DNA from: Bradyrhizobium sp. RD5-C2
Lineage (GTDB): Bacteria; Pseudomonadota; Alphaproteobacteria; Rhizobiales; Xanthobacteraceae
Reading direction: 5' to 3'
Assembly (NCBI RefSeq): GCF_019972155.1
Contig: NZ_BOVL01000007.1
Coordinates: 186,001 to 250,000, forward strand
DNA length: 64,000 bases
The first letter of the stretch is position 1, and each line of letters opens with the position of its first letter. The position numbers and the translations under genes are program-made. The notes under the pieces are model-generated. The model ran no database searches and was not told where the DNA came from. It saw nothing but the letters and a program-made list of their open reading frames with translations. Shown in pieces: positions 42,308 through 51,938 of this stretch.

Positions 42308-43237
42308 TTACGCGACGCGCAGGCCCTTCGCGATTTCCTTCTGCGCATCGAACTCGCGGCGCAGGCGGGCCAGCTCCTCGGCGCTCAGTGCGTCGGCGTT
42401 GCTGTAGTCGCGCTTCCAGGACGCGTCCTCGCTCCAGCGCAGCGGCGATTGCACGGTGGTCTGCGGGCCGGGCGCAGTTTCCAGCACGCGCAGCGCGAGC
42501 TCCAGCGTGAACGCCTGCGAGGCGACGTCGTGCGGCTTGCCGGCGGAATTGCCGAGCGGGAAATCGGAGAACAGGAAGCGTGGCACCGCGGCGTGCTCGA
42601 CGATATCCTTGGCGCAGCCCATCACGACGGTCGGGATGCCGTTGGCTTCGAGATGCCGCGCCACCAGGCTGACGGTCTGGTGGCAGACCGGGCAGTTCGG
42701 CACGAGCACCGCGACGTCGACCTTGTCGTCGCGGCAGCGCTTGAGGATTTCCGGCGCGTCGGTCTCGATAGTGACGCGGTGGCTACGGTTGGTCGGGGCC
42801 CCGAAGAAGCGCGGCGCGACTTGGCCGATTTTGCCGGCCGCGGCGAGGCGCTTGAGTTGCGGCAGCGGGAACCAGGTGCGGCTGTCGGTCGCCGTGGTAT
42901 GGGTGCGGTCATATGCGATGTGCGAGATTCGCAAATCGTGTTCCTCAGACGTGTGGCCGTCATAGACCGCATAGAATTTTGCCCCGCCATTGTATTTCGC
43001 GCCGGGGCCCTGGTCGCCTTTGGCGGGATCGAACGGCGCCGCGGTCGTGATGATGGCGACGCGGGACTGGCTCAGGGGCTTCTGCAGAGGTTGGAACGGG
43101 GCGGAGGTGTAGTGCGCCCAGCGGTAGGGGGTGGTGTAGCCGATCGCCGCATAATAATCGCGGGTCCGCTTCATGTAGCCGATCGGGGCGTCGTCGTCGG
43201 GGGCAAAGCCGAGTTGATCGTCTGAGGCTGCGGCCAT
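42308..43237 (-). CDS. Glycine/betaine/D-proline reductase selenoprotein B-like protein, cysteine form
   Basis: 309-residue soluble protein resembling the GrdB/PrdB-type selenoprotein B family. The key region is V-A-V-L-V-P-N-C182-P-V-C185-H-Q-T, where selenoenzymes carry selenocysteine in a U-x-x-C motif. This is followed by L-E-A-N-G-I-P-T-V-V-M-G-C and A-A-V-P-R-F-L-F. The CxxC suggests redox activity. Anaerobic glycine-reductase partners (GrdA, GrdC/D) are not present, and the organism is presumably aerobic, so the reaction must differ. Start ATG 43237 with GGGAG upstream. It lies beyond the aldoxime-nitrile and LysR/transporter modules on the reverse strand. Confidence 0.65.
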   Translation of the reverse strand: MAAASDDQLGFAPDDDAPIGYMKRTRDYYAAIGYTTPYRWAHYTSAPFQPLQKPLSQSRVAIITTAAPFDPAKGDQGPGAKYNGGAKFYAVYDGHTSEEHDLRISHIAYDRTHTTATDSRTWFPLPQLKRLAAAGKIGQVAPRFFGAPTNRSHRVTIETDAPEILKRCRDDKVDVAVLVPNCPVCHQTVSLVARHLEANGIPTVVMGCAKDIVEHAAVPRFLFSDFPLGNSAGKPHDVASQAFTLELALRVLETAPGPQTTVQSPLRWSEDASWKRDYSNADALSAEELARLRREFDAQKEIAKGLRVA

Positions 43238-43328
43238 TTTGCGCTCCCTTTTGCGCGCCATCATTTCAGTCCATAGCTAGACCACGAGCTTGCGGTGTCA
43301 AGCCGCGCCGCGCGGGAACAGATTTGCG

Positions 43329-44438
43329 ATGCGAACAGGTCTTTGCGCCGCATGGGTCATGCTTGTGTTGCTGGTGCCGCCGGCCGGCGCCGGCGCGGAG
43401 GACGCGCCTGCCGCAGCCCCGGCGACGCCGCCGAGTGCCGAGCAACCCGCAACGCCGCCCGCGGACAAGCCAGCCGCGCCCGCCGAGAACCCTGCAGCGC
43501 CGGCCGAGCAGCCTGCGCCGCCGCCGGGAGAGCAGGCCGCACCATCAGCCGAGAAACCTGCTGCTGCCACGCCCGCGGCACCTGCCGAGAAGCCCGCGGC
43601 GGCGGCAACCGACAAGCCCGCGGACGATGCGCGCGAGAGCGACACCCGCGAGGCGATGTGCCTGATGATCGAATCGGCGGCGCGGGCGAACGACCTGCCG
43701 CTCGAATTCTTCGCCCGCGTGATCTGGCAGGAGAGCCGTTTCCAGGCCGACGCGGTCGGCCCCATCACGCGGAACGGCCAGCGGGCGCAGGGCATCGCGC
43801 AATTCATGCCGGGCACGGCAAGCGAGCGCGGGTTGCTCGATCCGCTCGATCCGGTGCAGGCGCTGCCGAAGTCGGCCGAATTCCTGAGCGAGCTGCGGAG
43901 CCAGTTCGGCAATCTCGGCCTCGCGGCCGCCGCCTATAATGCCGGCCCGCGCCGGATCCAGGACTGGCTCGCCGGCTCCGGCTACATGCCGCAGGAGACG
44001 CGCAATTACGTCTCCGCGATCACCGGCTCCAGCGTCGACGACTGGGCCGCCGCCGGCCGCAACGGCAAGATGCCAGCGCGTGCGCCGACCACGAGCTGCC
44101 GCGAGCTGATGGCGCTGCTGAAGCGCGCGCCCAATCCGTTCGTGGCCGGGCTCGAACAGCACATCACGCTGTCGGCGGCCAAGGTGTGGGGCGTGCAGCT
44201 CGCCGCAGGCTTCAGCCGCGACAAGGCGCTCGCGATGTATGCCCGCGCCATCAAGCGGCTGTCGAGCGTGATCGGCGATCAGGATCCGAGCCTGCTCGGT
44301 TCGCGGCTGCGCACCCGCGGCAGCGCGATGTTCTACCAGGTGCGTATCGGCGCCGACACGCGCCCCGAGGCCGACAGCCTGTGCAGCCGCATCCGCAAGG
44401 CCGGCGGGGCGTGTTTCGTGCTGAAGAACCGGGCGTGA
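43329..44438 (+). CDS. Lytic murein transglycosylase (SLT family)
   Basis: 369-residue exported enzyme cleaving peptidoglycan glycan strands with 1,6-anhydro ring formation. Signal peptide about 1-23, then a Pro/Ala/Glu/Lys-rich low-complexity linker (24-103) made of short P-A-x-x-P-A units. The SLT catalytic domain (about 108-235) has catalytic Glu135 (W-Q-E-S-R-F), G-I-A-Q-F-M-P-G-T-A and A-Y-N-A-G-P. The C-terminal ~60 residues (M-F-Y-Q-V-R-I-G-A-D-T-R-P-E-A-D-S-L-C) resemble a SPOR domain. Start ATG 43329. Confidence 0.9.
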   Translation: MRTGLCAAWVMLVLLVPPAGAGAEDAPAAAPATPPSAEQPATPPADKPAAPAENPAAPAEQPAPPPGEQAAPSAEKPAAATPAAPAEKPAAAATDKPADDARESDTREAMCLMIESAARANDLPLEFFARVIWQESRFQADAVGPITRNGQRAQGIAQFMPGTASERGLLDPLDPVQALPKSAEFLSELRSQFGNLGLAAAAYNAGPRRIQDWLAGSGYMPQETRNYVSAITGSSVDDWAAAGRNGKMPARAPTTSCRELMALLKRAPNPFVAGLEQHITLSAAKVWGVQLAAGFSRDKALAMYARAIKRLSSVIGDQDPSLLGSRLRTRGSAMFYQVRIGADTRPEADSLCSRIRKAGGACFVLKNRA

Positions 44439-44455
44439 GGCACGGACTTCTCCAC

Positions 44456-44539
44456 GTCATTGCGAGGAGCGAAGCGACGAAGCAATCCATCTGTCCGAGC
44501 AAGCGGAGCAGTGGATTGCTTCGCTCCGCTCGCAATAAC
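44456..44539. repeat. 84-bp palindromic intergenic repeat, copy 2
   Basis: Begins GTCATTGCGAGGAGCGAAGC and ends CGCTCGCAATAAC (one substitution from the perfect GCAATGAC end). It carries inner GCAATCCA / TGGATTGC arms. Lies 17 bp after the transglycosylase stop. Confidence 0.8.
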
Positions 44540-44621
44540 GAGTGGGGTTATCGCCACTGCATACCCGCCCTGTGCCGCCGCTTGCTTGACCCATTGAGCA
44601 CCGCGCCCTAAGCCGCCAACA

Positions 44622-45395
44622 TTGCAAACCATCCGGCTTCCCGTGGCGCTTCCTCCGCTCGATTCTCCGCAATGGCAGACCTCGTTCCGCGCCTTCCTGT
44701 GGGGCGCGCGGTCGATCGGCGCCACCGTGCTGACGCTCGTGCTGTTTGCGACCTATCTCGGCATCGGCGCGCTGGCGCATGATAGTGGCTTCTCGCTGGG
44801 CTGGACGCTGGCGAGCACGGCGTTCGTCTGGGCGGGGCCCGCGCAGATCATCGTGATCACGACGCTCGGCTCCGGCGCCACCGTGCTGCAATCGGCGATC
44901 GCAGTCACCGTCAGCGCGATCAGGCTGTTTCCGATGGTGGTGTCGGTGCTGCCGATGATGCGCACCGAAGACACCAAGCGCCGGCATCTGATCCTGGTGG
45001 CGCACCTCACGGCGGTGACGCTGTGGGTCGAATGCTTCCGCTTCCTGCCGCAAGTGCCGCGCAACCGGCGGATTGCCTTCATCCACGGGCTCGGCCTGGG
45101 GCTGGTGTCGGTCTGCTTGATCGCCAATACCATCGGCTACACGCTCGCGGCCAACCTCACGCCGCTGCTCGCCGCCGGCATGCTGATGCTGACGCCGCTG
45201 GCCTTCCTGTTCTCCACCGCGCGCAACTGCCGCGAACTCGCCGACGTCATCGCGCTGGTGCTTGGGCTCTTGCTGTTCCCGCTCGCGGCGATGCTGAACA
45301 GCGGCGTCGACATCCTGGTCAGCGGCGTCGTCGCGGGAACCATCGCCTACGGCGTGCACCGGGCCAGGGCAGGCATCGTGAGGGCGCGCGCATGA
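44622..45395 (+). CDS. AzlC-family branched-chain amino acid exporter, large subunit
   Basis: 257-residue integral membrane protein of the AzlC family, which with AzlD exports branched-chain amino acids or analogues. Typical features are W-G-A-R-S-I-G-A-T near the start, G-x-S-L-G-W-T-L-A-S-T-A-F-V-W-A-G-P-A-Q-I in helix 2, R-L-F-P-M-V-V-S-V-L-P-M, and the later hydrophobic helices. The start is uncertain: TTG 44622 or GTG 44643, neither with a clear ribosome site. It overlaps the AzlD ATG by 4 bp (ATGA). Confidence 0.85.
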   Translation: MQTIRLPVALPPLDSPQWQTSFRAFLWGARSIGATVLTLVLFATYLGIGALAHDSGFSLGWTLASTAFVWAGPAQIIVITTLGSGATVLQSAIAVTVSAIRLFPMVVSVLPMMRTEDTKRRHLILVAHLTAVTLWVECFRFLPQVPRNRRIAFIHGLGLGLVSVCLIANTIGYTLAANLTPLLAAGMLMLTPLAFLFSTARNCRELADVIALVLGLLLFPLAAMLNSGVDILVSGVVAGTIAYGVHRARAGIVRARA

Positions 45396-45736
45396 GCACC
45401 TTCATCGGCGACTGGCACGCGCTCGCGATCCTGTTCGTGGCGGGCGTCATCCCCAACCAGATCTGGCGCATGCTCGGCCTGTGGTTCGGCGGCGGCATCG
45501 ACGAGAACTCCGAGCTGCTGGTCTGGGTGAGGGCGGTCGCCACCGCGATCCTCGCTGGTATCATTGCGCAGATCGTGGTGCAGCCGCCGGGCGCGCTCGC
45601 AAGCGTGCCGGATTGGCTGCGTTACGGCGCCGTCGCCGCGGGCTTCGTGGCGTTCATGCTGGCGAGGAAATCGATCTTCGCCGGCGTGATCGTGGGCGAA
45701 ATCGTGATGCTGTCAGGCAAATACTGGCTCGGCTGA
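45392..45736 (+). CDS. AzlD-family protein, small subunit
   Basis: 114-residue membrane protein with about four helices (W-H-A-L-A-I-L-F-V-A-G-V-I-P-N-Q-I-W-R near the start, then A-V-A-T-A-I-L-A-G-I-I-A-Q, and Y-G-A-V-A-A-G-F-V-A-F-M-L-A-R-K). AzlD subunits pair with AzlC. The start codon overlaps the AzlC stop by 4 bp, so translation is coupled. Confidence 0.85.
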   Translation: MSTFIGDWHALAILFVAGVIPNQIWRMLGLWFGGGIDENSELLVWVRAVATAILAGIIAQIVVQPPGALASVPDWLRYGAVAAGFVAFMLARKSIFAGVIVGEIVMLSGKYWLG

Positions 45737-45797
45737 TTGCGGCGACCGCATTATCCGTTACTCTCGTTCTCCAAGAAAACAACAACGGGGGAACGCC

Positions 45798-46778
45798 ATG
45801 CGGCGGGTCGCATCATCGGCAATCATTGTTGCTCTGGCCGCCTTGTTGGCCGCGGTGCTGCCGGCGCGTGCCGCGGATTATCCGACGCGGCCGATCAAGC
45901 TCGTCGTGCCCTATGCCGCGGGCGGTCCGACCGACGTGCTTGGCCGGATCGTCGGCGAATACCTCGGGCGCGATCTCAAGCAGGTGGTCGTGGTCGAGAA
46001 CAAGGCCGGCGCGCAGGGCGCGATCGGCGCCGAGGCCGTGGCGCGTTCCGATCCCGACGGCTACACGCTGTTCGTGACGGCGGCCTCGATCTTCGTGCTC
46101 AATCCGCTGCTCTACAAGAAGCTGCCCTACGATCCGGCCCGCGATTTCCGCCTCCTGTCCGTGATCACGGATGCACCGATGATCATGGAGGTGAATCCGT
46201 CGGTGCCTGCCAAGACGATCGCGGAGTTCGTCGCCTACGCCAAGACAAATCCCGGGAAACTCAATTTCGGCTCGGCCGGCACCGGTGGCACCGTTCACCT
46301 CGCCGGCGAGATGTTCAAGCAGATGGCCGGCGTCGAGATGACCCATGTGCCGTACAAGGGCGCGGGACCCGCGCTGCAGGATTTGCTGTCAGGCAACATC
46401 CAGCTGATGTTCGACACGCTCGGCACCGCGCTGCCGCCGGTCAAGTCAGGCATGCTGCGGGCGCTCGCCGTCAGCTCGACCGAGCGCATCCCCGACTTGC
46501 CCGACCTGCCAACGATCGCCGAGAGCGGCTATCCCGATTATGCGGTCAGCGTCTGGTATGGTATTGCGGCGCCGTCGAAGGTGCCTGACGACATCGCGGG
46601 CAAGATCAAGGCGAGTCTCGACCGGGCCTTGAACGACGAGGCGTTTCGCGCTTCGCTGGTCAGGATCGGTTTCCCGCCGCTGCGCGTAAAGAGCCAGGCC
46701 GAGATCGACAGATTTGTGGACACTGATCGCGCGCGGTGGGCGGGCGTGGTCAAGGCACTGAACATATCGTTGGACTGA
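45798..46778 (+). CDS. Tripartite tricarboxylate transporter substrate-binding protein (Bug family)
   Basis: 326-residue periplasmic binding protein. Signal peptide about 1-26 (cleavage after A-R-A-A), then D-Y-P-T-R-P-I-K-L-V-V-P-Y-A-A-G-G-P-T-D, the Bug-family start, and later G-T-G-G-T-V-H-L-A-G-E and P-Y-K-G-A-G-P-A. It binds carboxylates or other small anions. No TctA/TctB membrane subunits are adjacent, which is common for the expanded Bug families. GGGGGAACGCC precedes the ATG. trmO follows after only 3 bp. Confidence 0.9.
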   Translation: MRRVASSAIIVALAALLAAVLPARAADYPTRPIKLVVPYAAGGPTDVLGRIVGEYLGRDLKQVVVVENKAGAQGAIGAEAVARSDPDGYTLFVTAASIFVLNPLLYKKLPYDPARDFRLLSVITDAPMIMEVNPSVPAKTIAEFVAYAKTNPGKLNFGSAGTGGTVHLAGEMFKQMAGVEMTHVPYKGAGPALQDLLSGNIQLMFDTLGTALPPVKSGMLRALAVSSTERIPDLPDLPTIAESGYPDYAVSVWYGIAAPSKVPDDIAGKIKASLDRALNDEAFRASLVRIGFPPLRVKSQAEIDRFVDTDRARWAGVVKALNISLD

Positions 46779-46781
46779 CAC

Positions 46782-47273
46782 ATGGTACGTGAAATGGAAT
46801 TGCGCCAGGGCGAGGTCGCGGTCGACATGCCGACGGCGCGCGACGCCGGGCTCGTCTTCATCGGCCGCATCCGCACGCCCTGGACCTCGCGGCTGGCGAC
46901 GCCGCGGCAAGGGCGGCATGACGGCCCGGTGTGCCGGCTCGAGATCTTCGAGCCCTGGGTCGCCGCGATCAAGGGCGTCGATTTCTACTCGAACCTCGAA
47001 GTGCTGTACTGGCTGCACCAGTCGCGCCGCGACATCGTGCTGCAAAGCCCGAAGAACAACGGCAACACCCGCGGCACCTTCTCGCTGCGCTCGCCGGTGC
47101 GCCCCAATCCGATCGGCACATCGATCGTCAAGCTGGTGGGCGTCGAGGGCAATGTCATCCTGGTGCGCGGCCTCGACTGCCTCGACGAGACGCCGCTGAT
47201 CGACGTTAAGCCCGACCGCTGCGAGTTCACGCCATTGGCCCCGCCGCAGGCAGGGGATTTCGAGACGGAGTGA
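46782..47273 (+). CDS. trmO: TrmO/TsaA-family tRNA methyltransferase
   Basis: 163-residue protein of the TsaA/TrmO (UPF0066) beta-barrel family, which methylates N6 of threonylcarbamoyladenosine (t6A37) in tRNA using S-adenosylmethionine. Family features are the F-I-G-R-I-R-T-P-W start, L-E-I-F-E-P-W, L-Y-W-L-H, and the highly conserved R-S-P-V-R-P-N-P-I-G-T-S and D-C-L-D-E-T-P-L-I-D-V-K-P. The C-terminal extension of E. coli TrmO is missing. It starts 3 bp after the binding-protein stop. Confidence 0.85.
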   Translation: MVREMELRQGEVAVDMPTARDAGLVFIGRIRTPWTSRLATPRQGRHDGPVCRLEIFEPWVAAIKGVDFYSNLEVLYWLHQSRRDIVLQSPKNNGNTRGTFSLRSPVRPNPIGTSIVKLVGVEGNVILVRGLDCLDETPLIDVKPDRCEFTPLAPPQAGDFETE

Positions 47274-47285
47274 GACCTCTCCACC

Positions 47286-47390
47286 GTCATTCCGGGGCGC
47301 GCGGAGCGCGAGCCCGGAATCCATCGGTCCGCGGGTTTCTTGGTGAAATGGATTCCGGGCTCGCGCCAACAGGGCGCGCCCCGGAATGAC
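47286..47390. repeat. Palindromic dispersed repeat, GTCATTCCGGGGC family
   Basis: 105-bp element beginning GTCATTCCGGGGCGCGC and ending with its complement GCGCGCCCCGGAATGAC. Inner arms GAGCCCGGAATCCAT / ATGGATTCCGGGCTC make almost the whole length foldable. Lies 13 bp after the trmO stop. Confidence 0.85.
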
Positions 47391-47406
47391 GAGGAGTGAA
47401 GCTCTC

Positions 47407-47454
47407 CGTCGTCGAGATCCCGGGTTCGTCGCTACGCGCCGCCCCGGGATGACG
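47407..47454. repeat. Short or truncated palindromic repeat, GATCCCGGG type
   Basis: Begins CCGTCGTCGAGATCCCGGG and ends GCCCCGGGATGACG. It is about 48 bp long and looks like a shortened relative of the larger elements. It sits between the previous repeat and the end of the HIT gene (stop at 47464). Confidence 0.45.
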
Positions 47455-47463
47455 CCTTCGGCG

Positions 47464-47889
47464 TCACTTCAACGCCGCGATCAGCTTCGCCGCATTCGCC
47501 TCCAGCACCTTGCCGTCTTCCTTGTGGCTGGCAGGCGGCAACAGCGCGACGCCGTCCTTGCGCGGCATCACGTGCATGTGGAGGTGGAACACGACCTGGC
47601 CACCGGCGGGCTCGTTGAATTGCTGCACGGTGATGCCGTCGGCATCGAACGCCTTCATTCCGGCGGCGGCGATCTTGTGGGCGGCACGCGCGACGTGGGC
47701 GTAGTCGTCCGGCGTGATGTCGAGGATGTTGCGGGCAGGGGCCTTCGGAATCACAAGCGTATGCCCGGGCGAGCGCGGCATGATGTCGAGGAAGGCGAGC
47801 ACGTGCTCGTTCTCGTAGACCTTGTAGGACGGAAATTCGCCGCGCAGGATTTTTGCGAAGGGGTTGTTGTTGTCATAGGCGGCGGGCAT
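47464..47889 (-). CDS. HIT-family nucleotide hydrolase/transferase
   Basis: 141-residue histidine-triad protein. The core has F-A-K-I-L-R-G-E-F-P-S-Y-K-V-Y-E-N-E-H-V-L-A-F-L-D-I (Hint-type start) and the catalytic triad H102-x-H104-x-H106 in V-F-H-L-H-M-H-V. It hydrolyses nucleoside phosphoramidates such as AMP-lysine. Start ATG 47889, 67 bp from the end of the upstream GNAT-like gene, so the two may share a transcript. Confidence 0.92.
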   Translation of the reverse strand: MPAAYDNNNPFAKILRGEFPSYKVYENEHVLAFLDIMPRSPGHTLVIPKAPARNILDITPDDYAHVARAAHKIAAAGMKAFDADGITVQQFNEPAGGQVVFHLHMHVMPRKDGVALLPPASHKEDGKVLEANAAKLIAALK

Positions 47890-47956
47890 GGCGGCGGCTC
47901 CCTGGATTTTGCAAGTCTGTATCTGAAAATCTAATTTCTCGGTCGCGAGGCAAACG

Positions 47957-49207
<1,251 letters not shown>

Positions 49208-49233
49208 CGAGAGTGAAGACCGGTGCCTCTTTT

Positions 49234-49280
49234 GAGCATGATCTTTCCGGAATAGCTGGCTCCACTTCCGGATCATGCTC
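49234..49280. repeat. Rhizobial-type palindromic repeat (GAGCATGATC)
   Basis: 47-bp element: GAGCATGATC at 49234-49243 pairs with GATCATGCTC at 49271-49280, with inner CCGGAA / TTCCGG arms. I recognise it as a repeat widespread in Hyphomicrobiales intergenic regions. It lies 27 bp upstream of the GNAT-like gene start. Confidence 0.75.
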
Positions 49281-49362
49281 CGCATTCCGCCATCGCTGAT
49301 GACGACCAACTCCCGACAAGATCGTGCGTCGCAGCGACGAGTTCAAGAGTCTCTGCGACATG

Positions 49363-50115
49363 TCAGGTTCCCGGCACAAACCCTTCGAAAATCATCTGGT
49401 CGGCGTAGCGCGTCGCGCGCTCGCGCTGTTCCGCCGTGCGTACGGTCCAGGCCAGCAGCGGGCAGCCGAACACGTTGCGGGCGATCCAGGGCGCCGGCGC
49501 CGGCAGCTGGTTGACCCAGAAGGCGACGAAATGCGGCTCGGTCTGGAAGCCGTGGCGCAGGTACAGCATGCCGTCGCGCTGGGCCGGCGTCAGCTTGGTC
49601 CAGGAACTGTCGTCATAGGTGCGCTGGGCGGTGATGCCGCGCGGCAGGTTCGGCATGGTCTCGCGCAGCGCCAGCACCTGGTCGGGATCGAACGACATGC
49701 CGACCACAGGGCCGGAATAGGACGACAGCACCTCGGCCATCCGTCGAACCAGCTTGCGGTCGCCATCGAAATGGCTCTTCACCTCGATCACCAGCGGGAC
49801 GCGGCCGGCGACCAGTGCGCAGAGGTCGCCGAGCGTCATCATCTGCTCGGAGGTGTTCTTGAATTTCACCGCCTTGAGCTCGGCTGCGGTCTTGGCCGAC
49901 AGCGGGCCCGAACCTTCGGTGAGGCGGCCGAGCGCATCGTCGTGATGCACCATCGCCTCGCCGTCGGCGGTGAGCTGGATATCGCACTCGATGGCGAAAT
50001 TGCCCGCGACCGCGGCGGTAGCCGCGGCCGGCATGTTCTCGATGACGCCGCGTGCGGCATCGTGCAGGCCGCGATGGGCGACCGGCCGCTTGGTCAGCCA
50101 ATCAGGGGCGCGCAT
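49363..50115 (-). CDS. Glycerophosphodiester phosphodiesterase (GDPD/UgpQ-like)
   Basis: 250-residue TIM-barrel enzyme releasing glycerol-3-phosphate from deacylated phospholipids. Catalytic and metal residues: His14-Arg15 (A-H-R-G), Glu26-Asn27 (I-E-N-M-P-A), Glu43/Asp45 (E-C-D-I-Q) and His57/58 (V-H-H-D-D), then I-E-V-K-S for the metal-binding Glu. No signal peptide, so it is cytoplasmic. It starts 3 bp after the RidA stop, forming a two-gene transcript. Confidence 0.92.
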   Translation of the reverse strand: MRAPDWLTKRPVAHRGLHDAARGVIENMPAAATAAVAGNFAIECDIQLTADGEAMVHHDDALGRLTEGSGPLSAKTAAELKAVKFKNTSEQMMTLGDLCALVAGRVPLVIEVKSHFDGDRKLVRRMAEVLSSYSGPVVGMSFDPDQVLALRETMPNLPRGITAQRTYDDSSWTKLTPAQRDGMLYLRHGFQTEPHFVAFWVNQLPAPAPWIARNVFGCPLLAWTVRTAEQRERATRYADQMIFEGFVPGT

Positions 50116-50118
50116 CGC

Positions 50119-50586
50119 TCAGGCGACTTCGAACACGCCTTCGACCTCGACAGCGGCGTCCGCGGGCAGCGAGGCAACGCCGACGGTGGTGCGGGCATGG
50201 CGGCCCTTGTCGCCGAACGCCGCGACCATCAGATCGGAAGCGCCGTTCAGCACCTTCGGTCCGTCGAAGAAGTCCGGCGCCGAGTTGATGAAGCCGCCGA
50301 GCCGCACCACGCGCACGACCTTGTCGAGATCGCCGAGCGCCGCCTTGACCTGGGCCAGGAGGTTGATCGCGCAGCCCTGCGCCGCGGCGACGCCTTGCTC
50401 GAGCGTGACGCCGGCCCCTAACTTGCCCTTGGCGATCAGCTTGCCTTCGGCGTTGAAGCAGACCTGGCCCGAGACGAACAACAGGTTGCCGCTGCGGACG
50501 AAGGGGACGTAATTCGCGACCGGGGAGGTCGGCTGGGGAAGTGTGATGCCCTGTGACGCCAGTTTCTGTTCGACGGTACCCGCCAT
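50119..50586 (-). CDS. RidA (YjgF/YER057c/UK114) family protein
   Basis: 155-residue protein of the RidA family, which hydrolyses reactive enamine/imine intermediates. It has G-N-L-L-F-V-S-G-Q-V near residue 33 and G-x-L-x-x-V-V-R-V-V-R-L-G-G-F-I-N. The arginine region R-H-A-R-T-T-V-G-V-A-S-L-P is the substrate-binding motif. Start ATG 50586; the upstream open frame is non-coding. It is followed by GDPD on the same strand. Confidence 0.88.
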   Translation of the reverse strand: MAGTVEQKLASQGITLPQPTSPVANYVPFVRSGNLLFVSGQVCFNAEGKLIAKGKLGAGVTLEQGVAAAQGCAINLLAQVKAALGDLDKVVRVVRLGGFINSAPDFFDGPKVLNGASDLMVAAFGDKGRHARTTVGVASLPADAAVEVEGVFEVA

Positions 50587-50848
50587 TTTTGTTCCCCAAT
50601 TGGATTTGCACGAAGCCTGAAACGCGGTCAGGGCCAAGTTTGTTTCGTTTGTTTCGCGCATCGTGCCGCCGGTTGCAAGCGACGGTAAGGTGAGGGCGGC
50701 GCGGCGGTGACGTGCGGAGTCGCACGGAAAACTGCCAGAAATGACGGCAAATTCGCTGCTTACATTGCTATTTTGTCAGACTTGCCCCAGTTGCGGCGCA
50801 ATACCACCGTCACTATTGTGACGAATCCTGCCTCCTCGAGGAAAACCT

Positions 50849-51712
50849 ATGACCTTGCCGTTTCGGAATTCGTCGCGTGCCCTGGTGCTCACGATCGCCG
50901 TTGCCGCAGGATCTGGTCTGGTTCAAGGGTCCGCTGCTGCGGCCGGTGGGCCGTTTCTGGCGCATCAGGCGCTGTACGATCTGAGCCTCGTGAAGTCGCG
51001 CGGCTCCAATTCGGTCAGCGATGCGCGCGGGCGCATCCTCTACAATTTCTCCGGCAGCTCCTGCGAAGGCTACACCTCCGAATTCCGCCAGGTGTCCGAA
51101 CTCGACAGCGGCGAGGGCAAGGTGACGCTGTCCGATCTGCGCTCCTCGTCCTGGGAAGACGCGTCGGGCAAGAGCTACCGCTTCAAGATCGATACGCGGA
51201 TGAACGACAGTGACTCATCGCCGGTCGACGGGATCGCCGAACGCGTCGGCGATCATATCACCGTGAAGCTGACCCAGCCGGTGAAGAAGACCTTCAACCT
51301 CGACGGCAAGACCGTGTTCCCGACCGAGCAGATCCAGCACATCATCGCCGCCGCCCGCGACGGCAAATCGGTGCTCGAGCAGACCGTCTATGACGGCTCC
51401 GACAATGGCGAGAAGGTCTACAACACGCTGACCGTGATCGGCCGGCCGATCGCGGGCGACCGCGCGCCGTCATCGCCCGATCCGTCGACGGCGAGCGACG
51501 CGATGAAGACCATGACGCGCTGGCCGGTGACGGTGAGCTATTACGACAGCGACGCGCGGGCCAAGGATGGCGAGCAGACGCCGGTCTATGCGATGTCGTT
51601 CGAGCTCTACGAGAACGGCGTCTCCCGCGCGCTGGTATTGGACTACAACGATTTCGTGATCTCGGGCGCGCTGGACAAGTTCGACGTCAGGGACTCCAAA
51701 CCCTGCAAGTGA
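50849..51712 (+). CDS. eipB: Envelope integrity protein EipB (DUF1849)
   Basis: 287-residue periplasmic protein matching the EipB/DUF1849 family, which forms a spiral beta-barrel needed for envelope integrity in Brucella. Signal peptide about 1-33, then F-L-A-H-Q-A-L-Y-D-L-S-L, D-A-R-G-R-I-L-Y-N-F-S-G-S-S-C-E-G-Y and W-P-V-T-V-S-Y-Y. The C-terminus D-S-K-P-C-K provides the second cysteine of the conserved disulphide. Monocistronic by position. Confidence 0.88.
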   Translation: MTLPFRNSSRALVLTIAVAAGSGLVQGSAAAAGGPFLAHQALYDLSLVKSRGSNSVSDARGRILYNFSGSSCEGYTSEFRQVSELDSGEGKVTLSDLRSSSWEDASGKSYRFKIDTRMNDSDSSPVDGIAERVGDHITVKLTQPVKKTFNLDGKTVFPTEQIQHIIAAARDGKSVLEQTVYDGSDNGEKVYNTLTVIGRPIAGDRAPSSPDPSTASDAMKTMTRWPVTVSYYDSDARAKDGEQTPVYAMSFELYENGVSRALVLDYNDFVISGALDKFDVRDSKPCK

Positions 51713-51742
51713 CGGCTGGCTATCGCTAGCCACTCACTCGGT

Positions 51743-51864
51743 GTCGTCCCGGCGAAGGCCGGGACCCATAGCCACCGAAGGTCGTTATTGCGCAACGCTG
51801 GGGCCACAGCTTCCTTCAACAACTCAACCCTGTGGTAATGGGTCCCGGCCTTCGCCGGGACGAC
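51743..51864. repeat. Palindromic dispersed repeat, GTCGTCCCGG family
   Basis: 122-bp element starting GTCGTCCCGGCGAAGGCCGG and ending with the near-exact complement, with inner GACCCAT / ATGGGTC arms. The central ~70 bp are not symmetric. It occupies most of the gap between eipB and the second RidA gene. Confidence 0.85.
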
Positions 51865-51938
51865 GGCGGAGACCGCACTGGCCGGAACCATCAGACACGA
51901 GTACGCTTCCCAAAACACGCGTGTCAGGGAGGCACATC

